Source of the DNA: Maniola hyperantus
Taxonomy: Eukaryota > Arthropoda > Insecta > Lepidoptera > Nymphalidae
DNA: 64,000 nucleotides
NCBI RefSeq assembly: GCF_902806685.2
Contig: NC_048546.1
Location: forward strand, 11,798,534-11,862,533
Direction of reading: 5' to 3'
Part shown: positions 63,866 through 64,000 of the stretch, piece by piece
How the letters are laid out: each line of letters begins with the position of its first letter
Numbering within the stretch: position 1 is the stretch's first letter
The notes under the pieces: generated by a model
The model's database searches: none
What the model saw: only the letters and a program-made list of their open reading frames with translations
What the model was told of the DNA's origin: nothing
Made by a program: the position numbers and the translations under genes

Positions 63866-64000
63866 ACACGAACCACCACAAGCTTCAGCTTAGGAGATGA
63901 GTTTTCGATAAAAATCATTTCTCAGATTTTTAATTTTTTTTAAACTTTTATTTTTTCTTTACTTAAAGTCACACAGTCACTGACTTAATTGAAAAATTAC

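Overview
This window is eukaryotic nuclear DNA, almost certainly from a moth or butterfly (Lepidoptera). It is AT-rich. Its two recognisable genes are split by GT-AG introns. Nearly all of the rest is the debris of short transposable elements typical of lepidopteran genomes: Helitron-like elements that begin with TC and end with a hairpin plus CTAG, tRNA-derived SINEs with box A/box B heads, palindromic MITEs, and non-LTR retrotransposon scraps. The species cannot be named from the sequence alone. I saw no bacterial operons, CRISPR array, LTR retrovirus or viral gene.

Layout. (1) About 1-43 kb holds no host gene that I can support. It is a layered repeat field: a LINE ORF2 tail at the left edge, SINEs, several Helitron-like families, at least two large palindromic MITE families, a tRNA-like inverted repeat (17.9-18.2 kb), several near-perfect hairpins (16.3, 17.05 and 19.5 kb), a head-to-tail run of three Helitron-like elements (24.1-24.7 kb), and a 5'-truncated retrotransposon fragment whose reading frame is open for 355 codons (34.3-35.3 kb). 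(2) 43.38-47.36 kb, minus strand: a complete seven-exon SMYD5-type SET/MYND lysine methyltransferase, 384 residues, with all zinc ligands and SET motifs readable. Its introns are full of MITEs and Helitron-like insertions. (3) 50.16-59.37 kb, minus strand: six exons of an SLC22 (organic cation/carnitine transporter type) membrane transporter. The first exon was not found and may lie beyond the window. The long exon carries one single-base frame break, which makes this either a fresh null allele or a homopolymer sequencing error. (4) 59.4-64 kb is intergenic, or first-intron sequence of the transporter, and contains more MITEs, a Helitron-like copy and an ATATT microsatellite.

The two genes lie on the same strand, about 2.8 kb apart, and have no obvious functional link. 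I did not find a new biological system. The most useful leads are the transporter frame break, the nested insertions with exact 8-bp target duplications that date elements against each other, the 71-bp perfect inverted repeat built on a tRNA-like sequence, and the hairpin-forming element 22 bases inside a SMYD5 intron.
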